A stretch of DNA of 64,000 nucleotides, from assembly GCF_000293805.1 (NCBI RefSeq), contig NZ_AMBZ01000003.1, forward strand, positions 1 through 64,000, read 5' to 3'. Each line of letters begins with the position of its first letter. Within the stretch, counting starts at the first letter, position 1. This DNA comes from Paenibacillus alvei DSM 29. Its GTDB lineage: Bacteria > Bacillota > Bacilli > Paenibacillales > Paenibacillaceae. The translations under genes and the position numbers were made by a program. Shown one piece after another: positions 49,217 through 58,702 of the stretch. Below the pieces are notes generated by a model, which was not told the DNA's origin, searched no databases, and saw only the letters and a program-made list of their open reading frames with translations.

Positions 49217-51311
49217 TAACAGGTCGTGGGTGCACGGCATTTCTGAATAACAAGGTGATAGAGGAAGAGCCGCTTGCGTATATGCAGCGGCTCTTTTCTT
49301 TGTTTGTGTTATTTTTGCGTTCTCGCAACTGCTGAATGGCATTGTTCATAATGACCTTATCGGAAATTTGCAGCCGATTATTCGCCTCTGCTGCGAACGG
49401 CTGGCACGCTGCTGCATCTGTTGGTTGACGAGTTCCATAATCGTAGCAGGTTCCGTGTTCGAATAAGCCGTCAGCAGACGGTACATAAAATACTTTTCCG
49501 TTTGTGAAGGAGCCATTGCGAAGTACGACTAATCGATTCGCCGGATTCAGCAAATTCTGACCCATGAGGTGCTTGTCGCTCGAATCGATTCCAAGCCAGT
49601 GCAGGAGTGTCGGTTCGATATCGAGCTGACCGCTTACAGTATCATAGGTTCCTGCATTTGCCCCATCAGGCAAATGGACGATGAGTGGAACTTGATTTTT
49701 CATCTCCAGCATATCCAGATCACTAATCTCATGGCCCAGCATTCGAGCAAGCGGTTCGCGATCATCAATGGAATTGTCGTGGTCTCCATACATCATCCAT
49801 ATCGTCTTGTCCCATAGACCACGCTGCTTCAAATCTTGAATCATATCACCCAGTGCCGCATCTACGTAATGAATAGCTTGCAAATAGTCGCCGAAGATGG
49901 TGTCCTGATACGGTTCTACATTAAGCTCTTGTTTATCTGCAGGCAGCTTGTACGGATGATGGCTGGTCAGTGTAATCAAGAAGCTGTAAAATGGCGATTT
50001 GTTATCCGCCATATGTGCCACCGATTGTCGAAGGAACGATTTATCACCAAGAGACCATCCAAGCGGCTCGTCTATTTTATAGTCAGTGCGGCTCATGAAC
50101 TTATCGTATCCCATATTGCTGTACATGATATACCGATTCCAGAATCCCGCATCGTAGGCATGATATGCACCTGTAGAGTAGCCAGATGATTTCAAAATAG
50201 AAGGCAGTGAATCATAGGTTTGACCTGGATACCGGATAAAGACAGAACCAGTTGGCAATGGGTGAAGGCTTGCATTTACGCCAAAGTCCGCATCTGAAGT
50301 GCGTCCTTGTCCGGTTTGATGGAAGAAACGACTAAAATACATGCTTTCCTTCAGCAATTTGTTCATATTCGGTGTAATCTCTTGCCCATTGTAGGATTTG
50401 CCGATTACGAAATTCTCGAAAGCCTCTGCCTGTACAATGATGACATTGCTGTCTTTGTATTTGCCGAAGGAAGCAGGCGGGCCTTGCAGCTTCGCGCGAT
50501 GATCGTCAAACCACTGCCCGACCTTATTCAATTCTTCTTCGCTTAGCTTATTTCCGCCGAACCAATTCAGCTCAGCATAGCGGTACACATCATACCCATG
50601 AAAACCGAACAGCCCAGTTATGTTATATATGGACGCATTCCACCAATTGCCCGTGAAGACGCCTGAGGCCCAGGTCGTCGTTGCTTGATGGATGGGCAAT
50701 GCCATCACCAACACGCCAATAACAAGGCTGAGCGTACTAGTGATTAAGCGGGTAACCCAAGCGGGACGACGGCGACGCTCACCGCTAAGCAAATATCCGC
50801 CTCTATGTTCTCTATGTTCCTTGGACTGTGCTCGGAAGTACATAATGGACAACGGTATCACAATGATCCAGTCTAGGAACAGCCAGATGTCACCGAGATG
50901 GATTAGGGAAGCGATACTGTCCCCAAGCGAGCTTACCTGTCCAGCTTGCAGCAGCACCGGAACAGTGATGAAATCTTGGAAATAACGAAAATATACCAAG
51001 TCCGAAAAAATAAGAATTGTGAGTAGTACATTTAACACCAACAGTACAATCGTACGCCAGCGCTTTGACAGCCAGAACGTCCACCCAGCTATGATAAGTA
51101 ATGTGCCTAGAGCTACAAAAAAGTCAGGTGTGCTCATTGTCATATATGGAATGGATAATGTGCGATCGAACCAAACGAGCTTCCACATCATTAAGGCGAT
51201 AAACCATACCATAGCGAATCGTCCGAATATGGACGGGACAGTGAGACGATGGCTGGAGCTATTATACGAGCCATACATAGACGAATTCATACTTCCATCC
51301 TTTCTGTACAT
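49071..51311 (-). CDS. ltaS: LTA synthase-like sulfatase-fold phosphoglycerol transferase
   Basis: The first 190 residues hold about five membrane spans; the rest is the extracellular sulfatase-fold domain (IIVQAEAFENFVIGKSYNGQ, HQTGQGRTSDADFG, WMMYGDHDNSI) that builds polyglycerol phosphate. The nucleophile Thr is in QGRTSD. The frame as read runs through a terminator into antisense of the BCCT gene. One A added to the coding A5 run (complement of 49312-49316) puts a stop at 49309 after about 667 residues, the family length, so the last 80 residues are probably an artefact. Confidence 0.9.
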   Translation of the reverse strand: MYRKDGSMNSSMYGSYNSSSHRLTVPSIFGRFAMVWFIALMMWKLVWFDRTLSIPYMTMSTPDFFVALGTLLIIAGWTFWLSKRWRTIVLLVLNVLLTILIFSDLVYFRYFQDFITVPVLLQAGQVSSLGDSIASLIHLGDIWLFLDWIIVIPLSIMYFRAQSKEHREHRGGYLLSGERRRRPAWVTRLITSTLSLVIGVLVMALPIHQATTTWASGVFTGNWWNASIYNITGLFGFHGYDVYRYAELNWFGGNKLSEEELNKVGQWFDDHRAKLQGPPASFGKYKDSNVIIVQAEAFENFVIGKSYNGQEITPNMNKLLKESMYFSRFFHQTGQGRTSDADFGVNASLHPLPTGSVFIRYPGQTYDSLPSILKSSGYSTGAYHAYDAGFWNRYIMYSNMGYDKFMSRTDYKIDEPLGWSLGDKSFLRQSVAHMADNKSPFYSFLITLTSHHPYKLPADKQELNVEPYQDTIFGDYLQAIHYVDAALGDMIQDLKQRGLWDKTIWMMYGDHDNSIDDREPLARMLGHEISDLDMLEMKNQVPLIVHLPDGANAGTYDTVSGQLDIEPTLLHWLGIDSSDKHLMGQNLLNPANRLVVLRNGSFTNGKVFYVPSADGLFEHGTCYDYGTRQPTDAAACQPFAAEANNRLQISDKVIMNNAIQQLRERKNNTNKEKSRCIYASGSSSITLLFRNAVHPRPVIINLPVPAACPLYGVCAFPSSDNPVPPSVAPLLSTSTCQAILPQTAAL
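49265..49298. terminator. Bidirectional terminator
   Basis: AGAGCCGC and GCGGCTCT arms with a short AT-rich loop and T-rich flank, between the convergent transporter and LtaS-like genes. Confidence 0.7.
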
Positions 51312-51662
51312 CTTCTACAAACACTCTACATCATACCAGATTTTACGAAAATGTAATAATTGAAAAAGAAGGTACCCGCGATAGAGGCTATATGATTTTG
51401 TTGATTCACCAAATTTTTAAAAACAAAGGCGTAATTGTTTTTTAACTATTTTGTTTAGTAAGTAGTCAAAAGGGGCTGCCATGTGAATACATATTGTATG
51501 GTATCGAGAGGAAAAACCAATCCGCGCCGCGAATCATACATGTTATAGGAAAGAGGCTGTTCGATGTGTTGAACAGCCCCTTGGAAATACTTATATAGTG
51601 GTTCATGTTCATGCCATCCTGTAAGTCAAATAAGAAAGCATAGTACATGCACCTGATTTGTA
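51312..51662. other. Intergenic region between divergent/convergent units
   Basis: No supported gene in 350 bases. A hairpin at 51553-51580 (ten-base arms, one mismatch) lies downstream of the leftward RNA methyltransferase and is its likely terminator. Confidence 0.5.
51553..51580 (-). terminator. Terminator of the RNA methyltransferase gene
   Basis: Arms 51553-51562 and 51571-51580, one mismatch, followed leftward by CTTTCCT. Confidence 0.55.
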
Positions 51663-52835
51663 TTAGGCCTGAGTAGACTCGTCTGTCCGCGGTTTGCGAG
51701 GAGGAAGAGGGCCTAAGTATTGATACAATTGGCATTCGATATTGCCGTTGTACAGCTTGCGCCGCTTCGTAGCCGGATCGCCGATTCTATGCTCGAATTG
51801 GCGGTTCGGACTGATGACGAACATTGACCAGGTCGGCAGCGTCTTATAAAGGAAGCCGAGCTGACGAATCATGCGGTCGACCTCATCCTGTTCATTCAAG
51901 CGTTCCCCGTATGGCGGGTTCGTAAGAATGACGCCGTAATCCCCAGTTGGCTTCGCTTGAGCAACCGGTGCCACATGGAACTGTATTTCACGTCCGAAGC
52001 CTGCGCTCTTCGCTGCTGCTTCTGCTAAGCGGATCGCTTCTGGATCAATATCTGAGCCGGCTATCTGCAGTTCAATATCGTCTCGTACCGCATCGAATGC
52101 CTCGTCACGAGCTTCTTCCCAAAACGATTCACCGATGATTGGCCAAGCTTCGCTTGAGAAAGAACGGCGCAGTCCAGGAGCAACATTCCATCCAATCATA
52201 GCTGCCTCGATAAGCAGTGTACCCGATCCGCAGAATGGATCATATAGCGGGCGTTCAGGATTCCAGCGGCTGAGCTGAACAAGTGCGGCAGCCATTGTTT
52301 CCTTCAATGGGGCTTTGGCTGTCAATTTGCGATAGCCCCGCTTGTGCAGGCCGGCGCCAGTTGTATCTAATGTAATTGTTGCAATATCATTTAACAGGGA
52401 CACTTCAATCCGGTATAAAGGACCTGTCTCCTCAAACCATTCAATATGATACTGCTGCTTTAATTTATCAACGACAGCCTTTTTCACGATACCTTGGCAA
52501 GCCGGCACGCTGGACAGCTGAGACTTATGCGAACGTCCATCGACAGGGAATTCGCCATGCGCTGGAATCCATTCATGCCAGTCAATGACCTTCGTTCCTT
52601 CAAATAGATCATCAAAGGTACGGGCAGGGAATTGTCCCATCTTAACGAGGATGCGATCTGCAGAACGCAGCCATAAATTAGCGCGGCACACATCCAGCGG
52701 CCCGCCAGTAAAATGAACGCGCCCATTTTCCGTTTGAGTTTCATATCCTAATTGTTGCAATTCGCGGGCAACGATAGCTTCAAGGCCCATCGGTGCGGTT
52801 GCGATTAACGACCAAGGTCGACTCATGATAAGCAT
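51663..52835 (-). CDS. THUMP-domain rRNA N2-guanine methyltransferase (RlmL/YpsC-like)
   Basis: The 390-residue protein has an N-terminal ferredoxin-like/THUMP part (SLIATAPMGLEAIVARELQQ) and a Rossmann methyltransferase with PLYDPFCGSGTLLIEAAMIG, GSDIDPEAI and the catalytic NPPYGERL. It methylates 23S rRNA guanine, as RlmL/YpsC do. The ATG at 52835 has GGAG close upstream; an ATG at 52826 is possible. Confidence 0.9.
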   Translation of the reverse strand: MLIMSRPWSLIATAPMGLEAIVARELQQLGYETQTENGRVHFTGGPLDVCRANLWLRSADRILVKMGQFPARTFDDLFEGTKVIDWHEWIPAHGEFPVDGRSHKSQLSSVPACQGIVKKAVVDKLKQQYHIEWFEETGPLYRIEVSLLNDIATITLDTTGAGLHKRGYRKLTAKAPLKETMAAALVQLSRWNPERPLYDPFCGSGTLLIEAAMIGWNVAPGLRRSFSSEAWPIIGESFWEEARDEAFDAVRDDIELQIAGSDIDPEAIRLAEAAAKSAGFGREIQFHVAPVAQAKPTGDYGVILTNPPYGERLNEQDEVDRMIRQLGFLYKTLPTWSMFVISPNRQFEHRIGDPATKRRKLYNGNIECQLYQYLGPLPPRKPRTDESTQA

Positions 52836-52908
52836 TCAACTCCGTTTTCTTGTCTGACTTGTACTCATATGGCATTCATCATATCATAAAAAGCAGGAGG
52901 TTGTGAAA

Positions 52909-53544
52909 ATGTCTAATGATGCGGTTGAAACCTATTTGGAACAGCTCTATAAGAAGGACGATATCTTAGAGCGGATTAAGGAAAATATTCGGGAAAATGG
53001 CTTGCCGGACATCTCGGTGCATGAAGGATACGGAAGATTGCTGACAATGCTTGTCCGTATGATCGGTGCACAGCGCGTTCTGGAAATTGGTGCGCTAGGC
53101 GGTTACAGTGGCTGCTGTCTGCTTCGCGGAATGTCGGCGGAAGGCAAGCTGGTATCCCTCGAACTGCGGCAGGATTATGCAGATATTGCAAAGAGAAACT
53201 TAACGGAAGCGGGATACGGAGGTCAAGTGGAATATAGAGTCGGTGAAGCGATGCATGCTTTGGAAGAGCTGGAGAAGGAGCAGGCCACGTTTGACTTTTT
53301 CTTTATTGATGCGGACAAAGGGAATTATCCGAACTACTTGGAATATGCCATACGCTTGGCTCGTCCAGGCGCCATCATTGCGGGGGATAACTTAATGCTG
53401 CGCGGCCGAACGCTCGATGAAGCCAAACAGGGACCAGCTGTACAGGCGATGCGGCTCTTTAATGAAAGAATCGCTCAGGATGAGCGTCTTATTAGCACGC
53501 TGCTTCCAGCGTATGACGGTTTGGCACTTGCGATTGTTCGATAA
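52909..53544 (+). CDS. O-methyltransferase (Methyltransf_3 family)
   Basis: The 211-residue protein has VLEIGALGGYSGCCLLRGM (SAM binding), FDFFFIDADKGNYPNYLEYA and GDNLMLRGR, the metal-dependent O-methyltransferase pattern of YrrM/TrmR-type enzymes. In Bacillus the relative TrmR methylates tRNA wobble hydroxyuridine. The ATG at 52909 lies eight bases after AGGAGGTT. Confidence 0.85.
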   Translation: MSNDAVETYLEQLYKKDDILERIKENIRENGLPDISVHEGYGRLLTMLVRMIGAQRVLEIGALGGYSGCCLLRGMSAEGKLVSLELRQDYADIAKRNLTEAGYGGQVEYRVGEAMHALEELEKEQATFDFFFIDADKGNYPNYLEYAIRLARPGAIIAGDNLMLRGRTLDEAKQGPAVQAMRLFNERIAQDERLISTLLPAYDGLALAIVR

Positions 53545-53655
53545 CCGTAATTTGGCGTATGAAATCGCTCTGAAGTCCTAAAATCTTGAGTGGTGCCGCA
53601 CTCTCTTATGTTATAATATGTGACGGCAACTAGACGATGAAGGATGGATCATAAG

Positions 53656-55002
53656 ATGAAATCGGAAGAACAATGGACGTCCAGACTTGGATTTATACTG
53701 GCTTCTGCTGGAGCTGCTATTGGACTTGGAGCAATATGGAAATTTCCAAATGTAGTTGCAACGAGCGGCGGCGGAGCCTTTTTCCTTGTATTTATATTAT
53801 TTACATTCGGTATCGGGCTTCCGCTTCTCCTTGCTGAGTTCCTTATCGGTCGTGGAACAGGCAAGGAGGCAGTCTCTGCTTATCGAGACTTGGCACCGAA
53901 TAGCCGTTGGCATTGGATAGGGTATTTAGGAATGGCAACGTGTTCACTGCTGCTCTCCTTTTATAGTGTAGTGGGCGGATGGATCGTGCTGTATTTCCTT
54001 CGTTCGATTAGCGGCACATTGCTGGAGAACGGACGAGATTACGGGCATCTGTTTTCACAGACTGTGGCAGATCCATGGTTTGCGGTATTGTCCCAAGGAG
54101 CCTTTATACTGCTCACTATTCTGGTAGTAGCAAGAGGAGTGAAGTCCGGGATCGAACGGGCAAGTCGCATTTTAATGCCAGGATTGTTTGTACTATTCCT
54201 TGTGCTGATCGTACGCTCTTTGACACTGCCGGGCATGTACGCGGGAATTGTATATTTTCTGAAGCCGGATTTCAGCAAATTGACTTCGGCAGCGCTGCTG
54301 AACGCGCTTGGGCAGTCGTTCTTCTGCTTGAGTGTCGGGGGCTCCTGTATGGTCACGTACAGTTCCTATCTGAATAAGAAGGAATCACTCGGCAAGCCCG
54401 CACTATCTGTCGTTGGGTTAAATGTCATGACATCATTCATGGCAGGTATTGCAATATTCCCTGCGTTGTTTGCGTTAGGAATGAAGCCGGTGGACGGCCC
54501 AGGATTACTGTTCGTGACCCTACCGAATGTATTCGAGCAGTTGCCGTACGGCAGTATATTTATCGCGGTATTCCTTGCATTATTCCTGTTTGCAACATTG
54601 ACATCCGCGTTCTCTTTGCTCGAGATCGTGGTTGCTGCCTTCTCGCATCAAGATGCAGTGCGCAGACAGCGGATGTGCTGGATATTTGGGACGATCATTT
54701 TTGTGTTAGGCGTACCGTCGGCACTGTCGTTTGGGGTTGGCAGCGAACTGACCTGGATGAACAAAAATGTATTCGAATGGGCGGACTTCGCGGTAACGAA
54801 TGTGATGCTTCCGTTAGGGGTGCTGCTTATTTCTGTATTTGTCGGCTTCCGATATCCGCGGGAGCGTTTGAAGGAAGAATGGAGCACGATGCCCTCTATG
54901 TGGCATAAGGGATTAGTTGTATATATGGTGCTATTGCGCTACGTATTGCCGATTATTGTAGGTATTGTGTTTTTGCATGGGATGAACTGGCTTCCGTTCT
55001 AA
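53656..55002 (+). CDS. Sodium-dependent NSS transporter 1
   Basis: The 448-residue protein has the neurotransmitter:sodium symporter signature WTSRLGFILASAGAAIGLGA and IWKFPNVVATSGGGAF with unwound TM1, and about 12 spans. Such proteins import amino acids with sodium. The ATG at 53656 is chosen by alignment with the next gene; one at 53644 is possible. TATAAT lies near 53610. Confidence 0.92.
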   Translation: MKSEEQWTSRLGFILASAGAAIGLGAIWKFPNVVATSGGGAFFLVFILFTFGIGLPLLLAEFLIGRGTGKEAVSAYRDLAPNSRWHWIGYLGMATCSLLLSFYSVVGGWIVLYFLRSISGTLLENGRDYGHLFSQTVADPWFAVLSQGAFILLTILVVARGVKSGIERASRILMPGLFVLFLVLIVRSLTLPGMYAGIVYFLKPDFSKLTSAALLNALGQSFFCLSVGGSCMVTYSSYLNKKESLGKPALSVVGLNVMTSFMAGIAIFPALFALGMKPVDGPGLLFVTLPNVFEQLPYGSIFIAVFLALFLFATLTSAFSLLEIVVAAFSHQDAVRRQRMCWIFGTIIFVLGVPSALSFGVGSELTWMNKNVFEWADFAVTNVMLPLGVLLISVFVGFRYPRERLKEEWSTMPSMWHKGLVVYMVLLRYVLPIIVGIVFLHGMNWLPF

Positions 55003-55079
55003 AGTACAGCGATTACGAATGAGGCGACATAGAGTAAAAGAGATGGGACAACGAGAAAGAACGGTTGCGGGAGGAATTC

Positions 55080-56420
55080 ATGAAGGCTACAGAACAATGG
55101 ACATCGAAGATTGGATTTATACTTGCCTCGGCGGGATCGGCAATAGGCCTCGGAGCGATATGGAAGTTTCCGAATGTAGTTGCCACAAGCGGTGGCGGGG
55201 CATTTTTTCTATTGTTCCTTATATTTACACTGGGGATTGGTTTGCCGCTGCTCATTGCTGAATTTGTAATTGGCCGTGGAACAGGCAAGGAAGCGATTAG
55301 AGCCTATAAGGAAATTGCGCCGGGAACGCGCTGGCATTGGACGGGTTATTTGGGGATGGGAACCTGCTTCCTGCTGCTTTCCTTCTATAGCGTTGTAGGG
55401 GGATGGATTTTGCTCTATCTCTCTCGTGGGATTGTAGGCGGATTGCTTGTAGCGGGCAGAAATTATGATGAACTGTTCGCACAGACCGTATCTAATCCTT
55501 GGACTGCTGTTATGGCGCAACTATCCTTCATGCTGATTACGATCGTCGTCGTAGGGCAGGGGATAAAGTCCGGGATTGAGCGGGCAAGCCGTATTTTAAT
55601 GCCGGGTCTATTCATTTTGTTCCTTGTACTCATAATCCGTTCACTTACGCTTCCAGGGATGAGTGAAGGACTTGAATATTTCCTTAAGCCAGACTTTAGC
55701 AAGCTGACAGGACAAGCTATATTGAATGCCCTTGGCCAATCGTTCTTCTGTCTCAGTGTCGGTGTATCTGTAATGGTTACGTACAGCTCATACCTGAACA
55801 AGAAAGAATCTTTGGTAAAATCGGCGACTTCCGTCGTTATCTTGAATGTGCTCACTTCCTTAATGGCGGGAATTGCGATTTTCCCAGCATTATTCGCTTT
55901 GGGAATGAAGCCGCAAGAAGGTCCGGGACTGCTGTTTGGTACTTTGCCGGCTTTATTTGAACAAATGCCTTATGGCGGAATTTTTATTACATTATTCCTA
56001 GCGTTGTTTTTGTTTGCTGCATTGACTTCCGCGTTCTCGATGTTGGAAATATTGGTGTCAGGCTTCTCGGGAGGCAACAAAATCAATCGAAAGCGTTTGA
56101 GCGTCTTGTTCGGCTTATTGATATTTGTTGTTGGCGTCCCATCTGCGTTGTCCTTCGGCGTATTGTCAGAGATTCAACTCTTTGGTTTAACCATCTTTGA
56201 AATGGCGGATTTTGCGGTGACGAATATATTGATGCCGATTGGTGTACTGCTAATCGCTCTGTTCGTCGGTTATCGATTCCCTAAGGCACGATTGAAGCAA
56301 GAGTTCCGTACGGAAGCGGTTTGGTGGCAAAAGGGACTCGCAATGTATCTCATGCTGCTACGTGTGGTCATTCCAATTGTCATTGTGCTTGTATTCTTGA
56401 ATCTTCTGCACATCGTATAA
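55080..56420 (+). CDS. Sodium-dependent NSS transporter 2 (tandem paralogue)
   Basis: The 446-residue protein shares most of its sequence with the gene 78 bases upstream (for example AIFPALFALGMKP and IERASRILMPGLF in both), so the pair is a tandem duplication. The ATG at 55080 follows GGGAGGAATTC. The two may have diverged in substrate or regulation. A terminator follows at 56545. Confidence 0.92.
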   Translation: MKATEQWTSKIGFILASAGSAIGLGAIWKFPNVVATSGGGAFFLLFLIFTLGIGLPLLIAEFVIGRGTGKEAIRAYKEIAPGTRWHWTGYLGMGTCFLLLSFYSVVGGWILLYLSRGIVGGLLVAGRNYDELFAQTVSNPWTAVMAQLSFMLITIVVVGQGIKSGIERASRILMPGLFILFLVLIIRSLTLPGMSEGLEYFLKPDFSKLTGQAILNALGQSFFCLSVGVSVMVTYSSYLNKKESLVKSATSVVILNVLTSLMAGIAIFPALFALGMKPQEGPGLLFGTLPALFEQMPYGGIFITLFLALFLFAALTSAFSMLEILVSGFSGGNKINRKRLSVLFGLLIFVVGVPSALSFGVLSEIQLFGLTIFEMADFAVTNILMPIGVLLIALFVGYRFPKARLKQEFRTEAVWWQKGLAMYLMLLRVVIPIVIVLVFLNLLHIV

Positions 56421-56544
56421 GGAATGTACAAAAATGTTACATGGATATAAGCTTTATCGATGGCATCTAGATTTAACAGCAGCTATACTTGCACCGCATA
56501 AAAGAGGTTAGCTAGAAGTAAAATCGAAAAAAGAGCAAACATGA

Positions 56545-56576
56545 AAAAATCTCCGGTTTTCCAGCCGGAGGTTTTT
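56545..56576. terminator. Bidirectional terminator
   Basis: CTCCGG/CCGGAG core extended by A:T pairs to 12 base pairs, with an 8-base loop; serves the NSS pair and the convergent HAD gene. Confidence 0.8.
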
Positions 56577-56587
56577 TGCGTAGGAGG

Positions 56588-57360
56588 CTATAGAAGACCG
56601 ATCGCCTGCAGACCGTTTCGAATCCCATCTTCGTTGTGGGAAGTTGTCACTACATTCGCGTATGATTTGACATCGGGGGATGCGTTGCCCATAGCCACTC
56701 CTATGCCTGCGAATTGCAGCATTTCAATATCATTGGTGCCGTCGCCAAATGCACAGCACTGTTCACGTGAGAATCCGCCGTATTCAAGCATCTTTTGCAG
56801 ACCGACGGCCTTTGAAATATTGCCATGCAGAAAATCTACCGCATTCGGATGCCAGCGGTGCTGCTGATAATCAGGGAAATGAACAGCATATTCCTTGCCT
56901 TCCTGTTCATTGCAGAACAGCAAAATTTGATAGACAGACTTGTCTTGATCGCTGGCCTGCCGTAAAGGCAAGCGTCCGATCTGGAATTGCTTAAGCGCAT
57001 CACTAATGGAGTCCTGTCCCATGGAGGACTGCATTGCATCTGCCTGCAAATAGACAAGCGGATGATTGCGTTTCGTTGCCATATCGGTTAAGCGTTCAAC
57101 CTCAGCGGCCGGCAGCGGATTATCATGGACGACCTTTCCTTCAAAGACGGCGTATTGTCCGTTCATAGAGACGAAGGATCGTATATTGAGTTCTTCGCAT
57201 ACCCATTGGAAGGATGCTGGACAGCGGCCAGTTGCAATGGCCGTATAGACCCCAGACTGCTGCAGTTGAGCAATTGCTTGCTTCGTCGAGGGATTTATTT
57301 GTTTTTCTCATTCAATAATGTCCCGTCTATGTCAAAAAATACGATGCTCCTAGTCATCAT
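56588..57360 (-). pseudogene. Cof-type HAD phosphatase, frameshifted
   Basis: An ATG at 57360 starts MMTRSIVFFDIDGTLLNE, the nucleophile motif of the haloacid dehalogenase family. The frame stops at a TAA soon after. The rest (QINPSTKQAIAQLQQSGVYT, TAIATGRCPASF, CAFGDGTNDIEMLQFAGIGV) is in another frame ending at 56588. One A added to the coding A5 run (complement of 57302-57306) joins them into about 257 residues, the normal length. Cof proteins dephosphorylate sugar phosphates or cofactors. Confidence 0.85.
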
Positions 57361-57588
57361 TATCTCTCCCTCTCTCATCGGCTGCGAGCCATCCTGCCGT
57401 AACGCCCTAGGAGATTGAAGCTATCGGTTTTCTCCGTGTGGTGCATCAGGTTACGCCAGCAGGTAACGGCTACAGTCATAACGTATCAGATGAAATGCTT
57501 TTCATAGCAAGAGCTTTTTACTTTTTTCAGACATCGGTTACCATACGGTATAATGAAGAAGCATTGGATGAATAGGGGGATCGCGATA

Positions 57589-58578
57589 ATGGCGAATATT
57601 AAGCAGATTGCGGAGCTGTCCGGTGTATCTGTCACCACGGTATCCCGTGTGCTGAATAATCATCCTTATGTGAGTCAAGAAAAGCGGAAGGCCGTCATGC
57701 AGGTTGTCGAGCAGCTCGATTACACGCAAAACTTCAATGCGGTGCATTTGGTTAAGGGGAGAACCCAGCTTATCGGCATTCTTCTTCCTTGTATGGATAT
57801 GCCGTTTTTCTCAAGCTTCATGACGGGATTGGCAGAAGAAGCGCTGCGACATAAATATAATCTTGTATTTTTTCAAACGGACTATAACGCGGAAGAAGAG
57901 CTGCGTGCGCTCCATATGCTGAAGCAGAGACAAATTGACGGACTGATTATTGTTTCGAAGGACTTGTCATGGGATACGGTTGAGGAATACACGCGCTACG
58001 GACCCATTGTATCCTTAGAGCATGCCGGCAATCGTCCGATAACTTCGATAAGCTTTGATTACTATGGAAGCTACAGCTATGCCATGCGCTATCTCATTGA
58101 GAAGGGACATCGTCGTATCGGGATATCGGTATGTAGAGAATATAGCTATAATAGTTCGATTCGCTTGCAAGCTTATGTGGATGCCCTCCGTGATATTGGC
58201 GTAACCCCTGAGGAGAACTGGATGTTCTATCGGAGCAGCAACATCCAGCATGGAGCGGAGCTGCTCCAGAGATGGATTGCAATGGAAAATCGTCCAACCG
58301 CTATCATTGCTTCTGGCGATGAAGTTGCAGCTGGAATGATATTGGAGGGACGGAAGCAAGAAATTCATGTCCCAGAGCATCTATCCTTAATCAGTTGCGA
58401 GAATTTCCCGATGGCTTCAGTTATCGGGGTGACTTCAATTGATTATCGCAATGAAGAAGCTGGAGCTGCTATGTTTCAGGCGTGCTTTACACGAATTATG
58501 AATCCTGAAGCAGTGCCCGAACAGCGAATTATGCGATTTGAGTTCGTAGAGCGGAGCTCAGTCGCGGATATCAAATAG
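57589..58578 (+). CDS. LacI-family transcriptional regulator
   Basis: The 329-residue protein has the LacI HTH (MANIKQIAELSGVSVTTVSR, VLNNHPYVS) and a periplasmic-binding-type sensor domain. It would repress sugar genes until an effector binds. No transport operon adjoins it. ATG 57589 follows AGGGGGATC. A perfect terminator follows. Confidence 0.92.
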   Translation: MANIKQIAELSGVSVTTVSRVLNNHPYVSQEKRKAVMQVVEQLDYTQNFNAVHLVKGRTQLIGILLPCMDMPFFSSFMTGLAEEALRHKYNLVFFQTDYNAEEELRALHMLKQRQIDGLIIVSKDLSWDTVEEYTRYGPIVSLEHAGNRPITSISFDYYGSYSYAMRYLIEKGHRRIGISVCREYSYNSSIRLQAYVDALRDIGVTPEENWMFYRSSNIQHGAELLQRWIAMENRPTAIIASGDEVAAGMILEGRKQEIHVPEHLSLISCENFPMASVIGVTSIDYRNEEAGAAMFQACFTRIMNPEAVPEQRIMRFEFVERSSVADIK

Positions 58579-58579
58579 G

Positions 58580-58610
58580 ACAAGACCCAGGGATGCCCTG
58601 GGTCTTGTTC
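58580..58610 (+). terminator. Strong intrinsic terminator
   Basis: Perfect 13-base arms (58580-58592 with 58596-58608) and a 3-base loop right after the LacI-family gene. Confidence 0.85.
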
Positions 58611-58702
58611 ATGATGTGCTCATTACTTCTGATGATGTAGTCGGCAAAATGTATTTGTGACCATGATCTCTTGATGGTGTGGAACACGTGATTTCATTGG
58701 CA

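Noticed and set aside
49071..49308. C-terminal extension of the LtaS-like protein
   Set aside because: It reads through a terminator and antisense to the transporter gene; one base restores the normal end.
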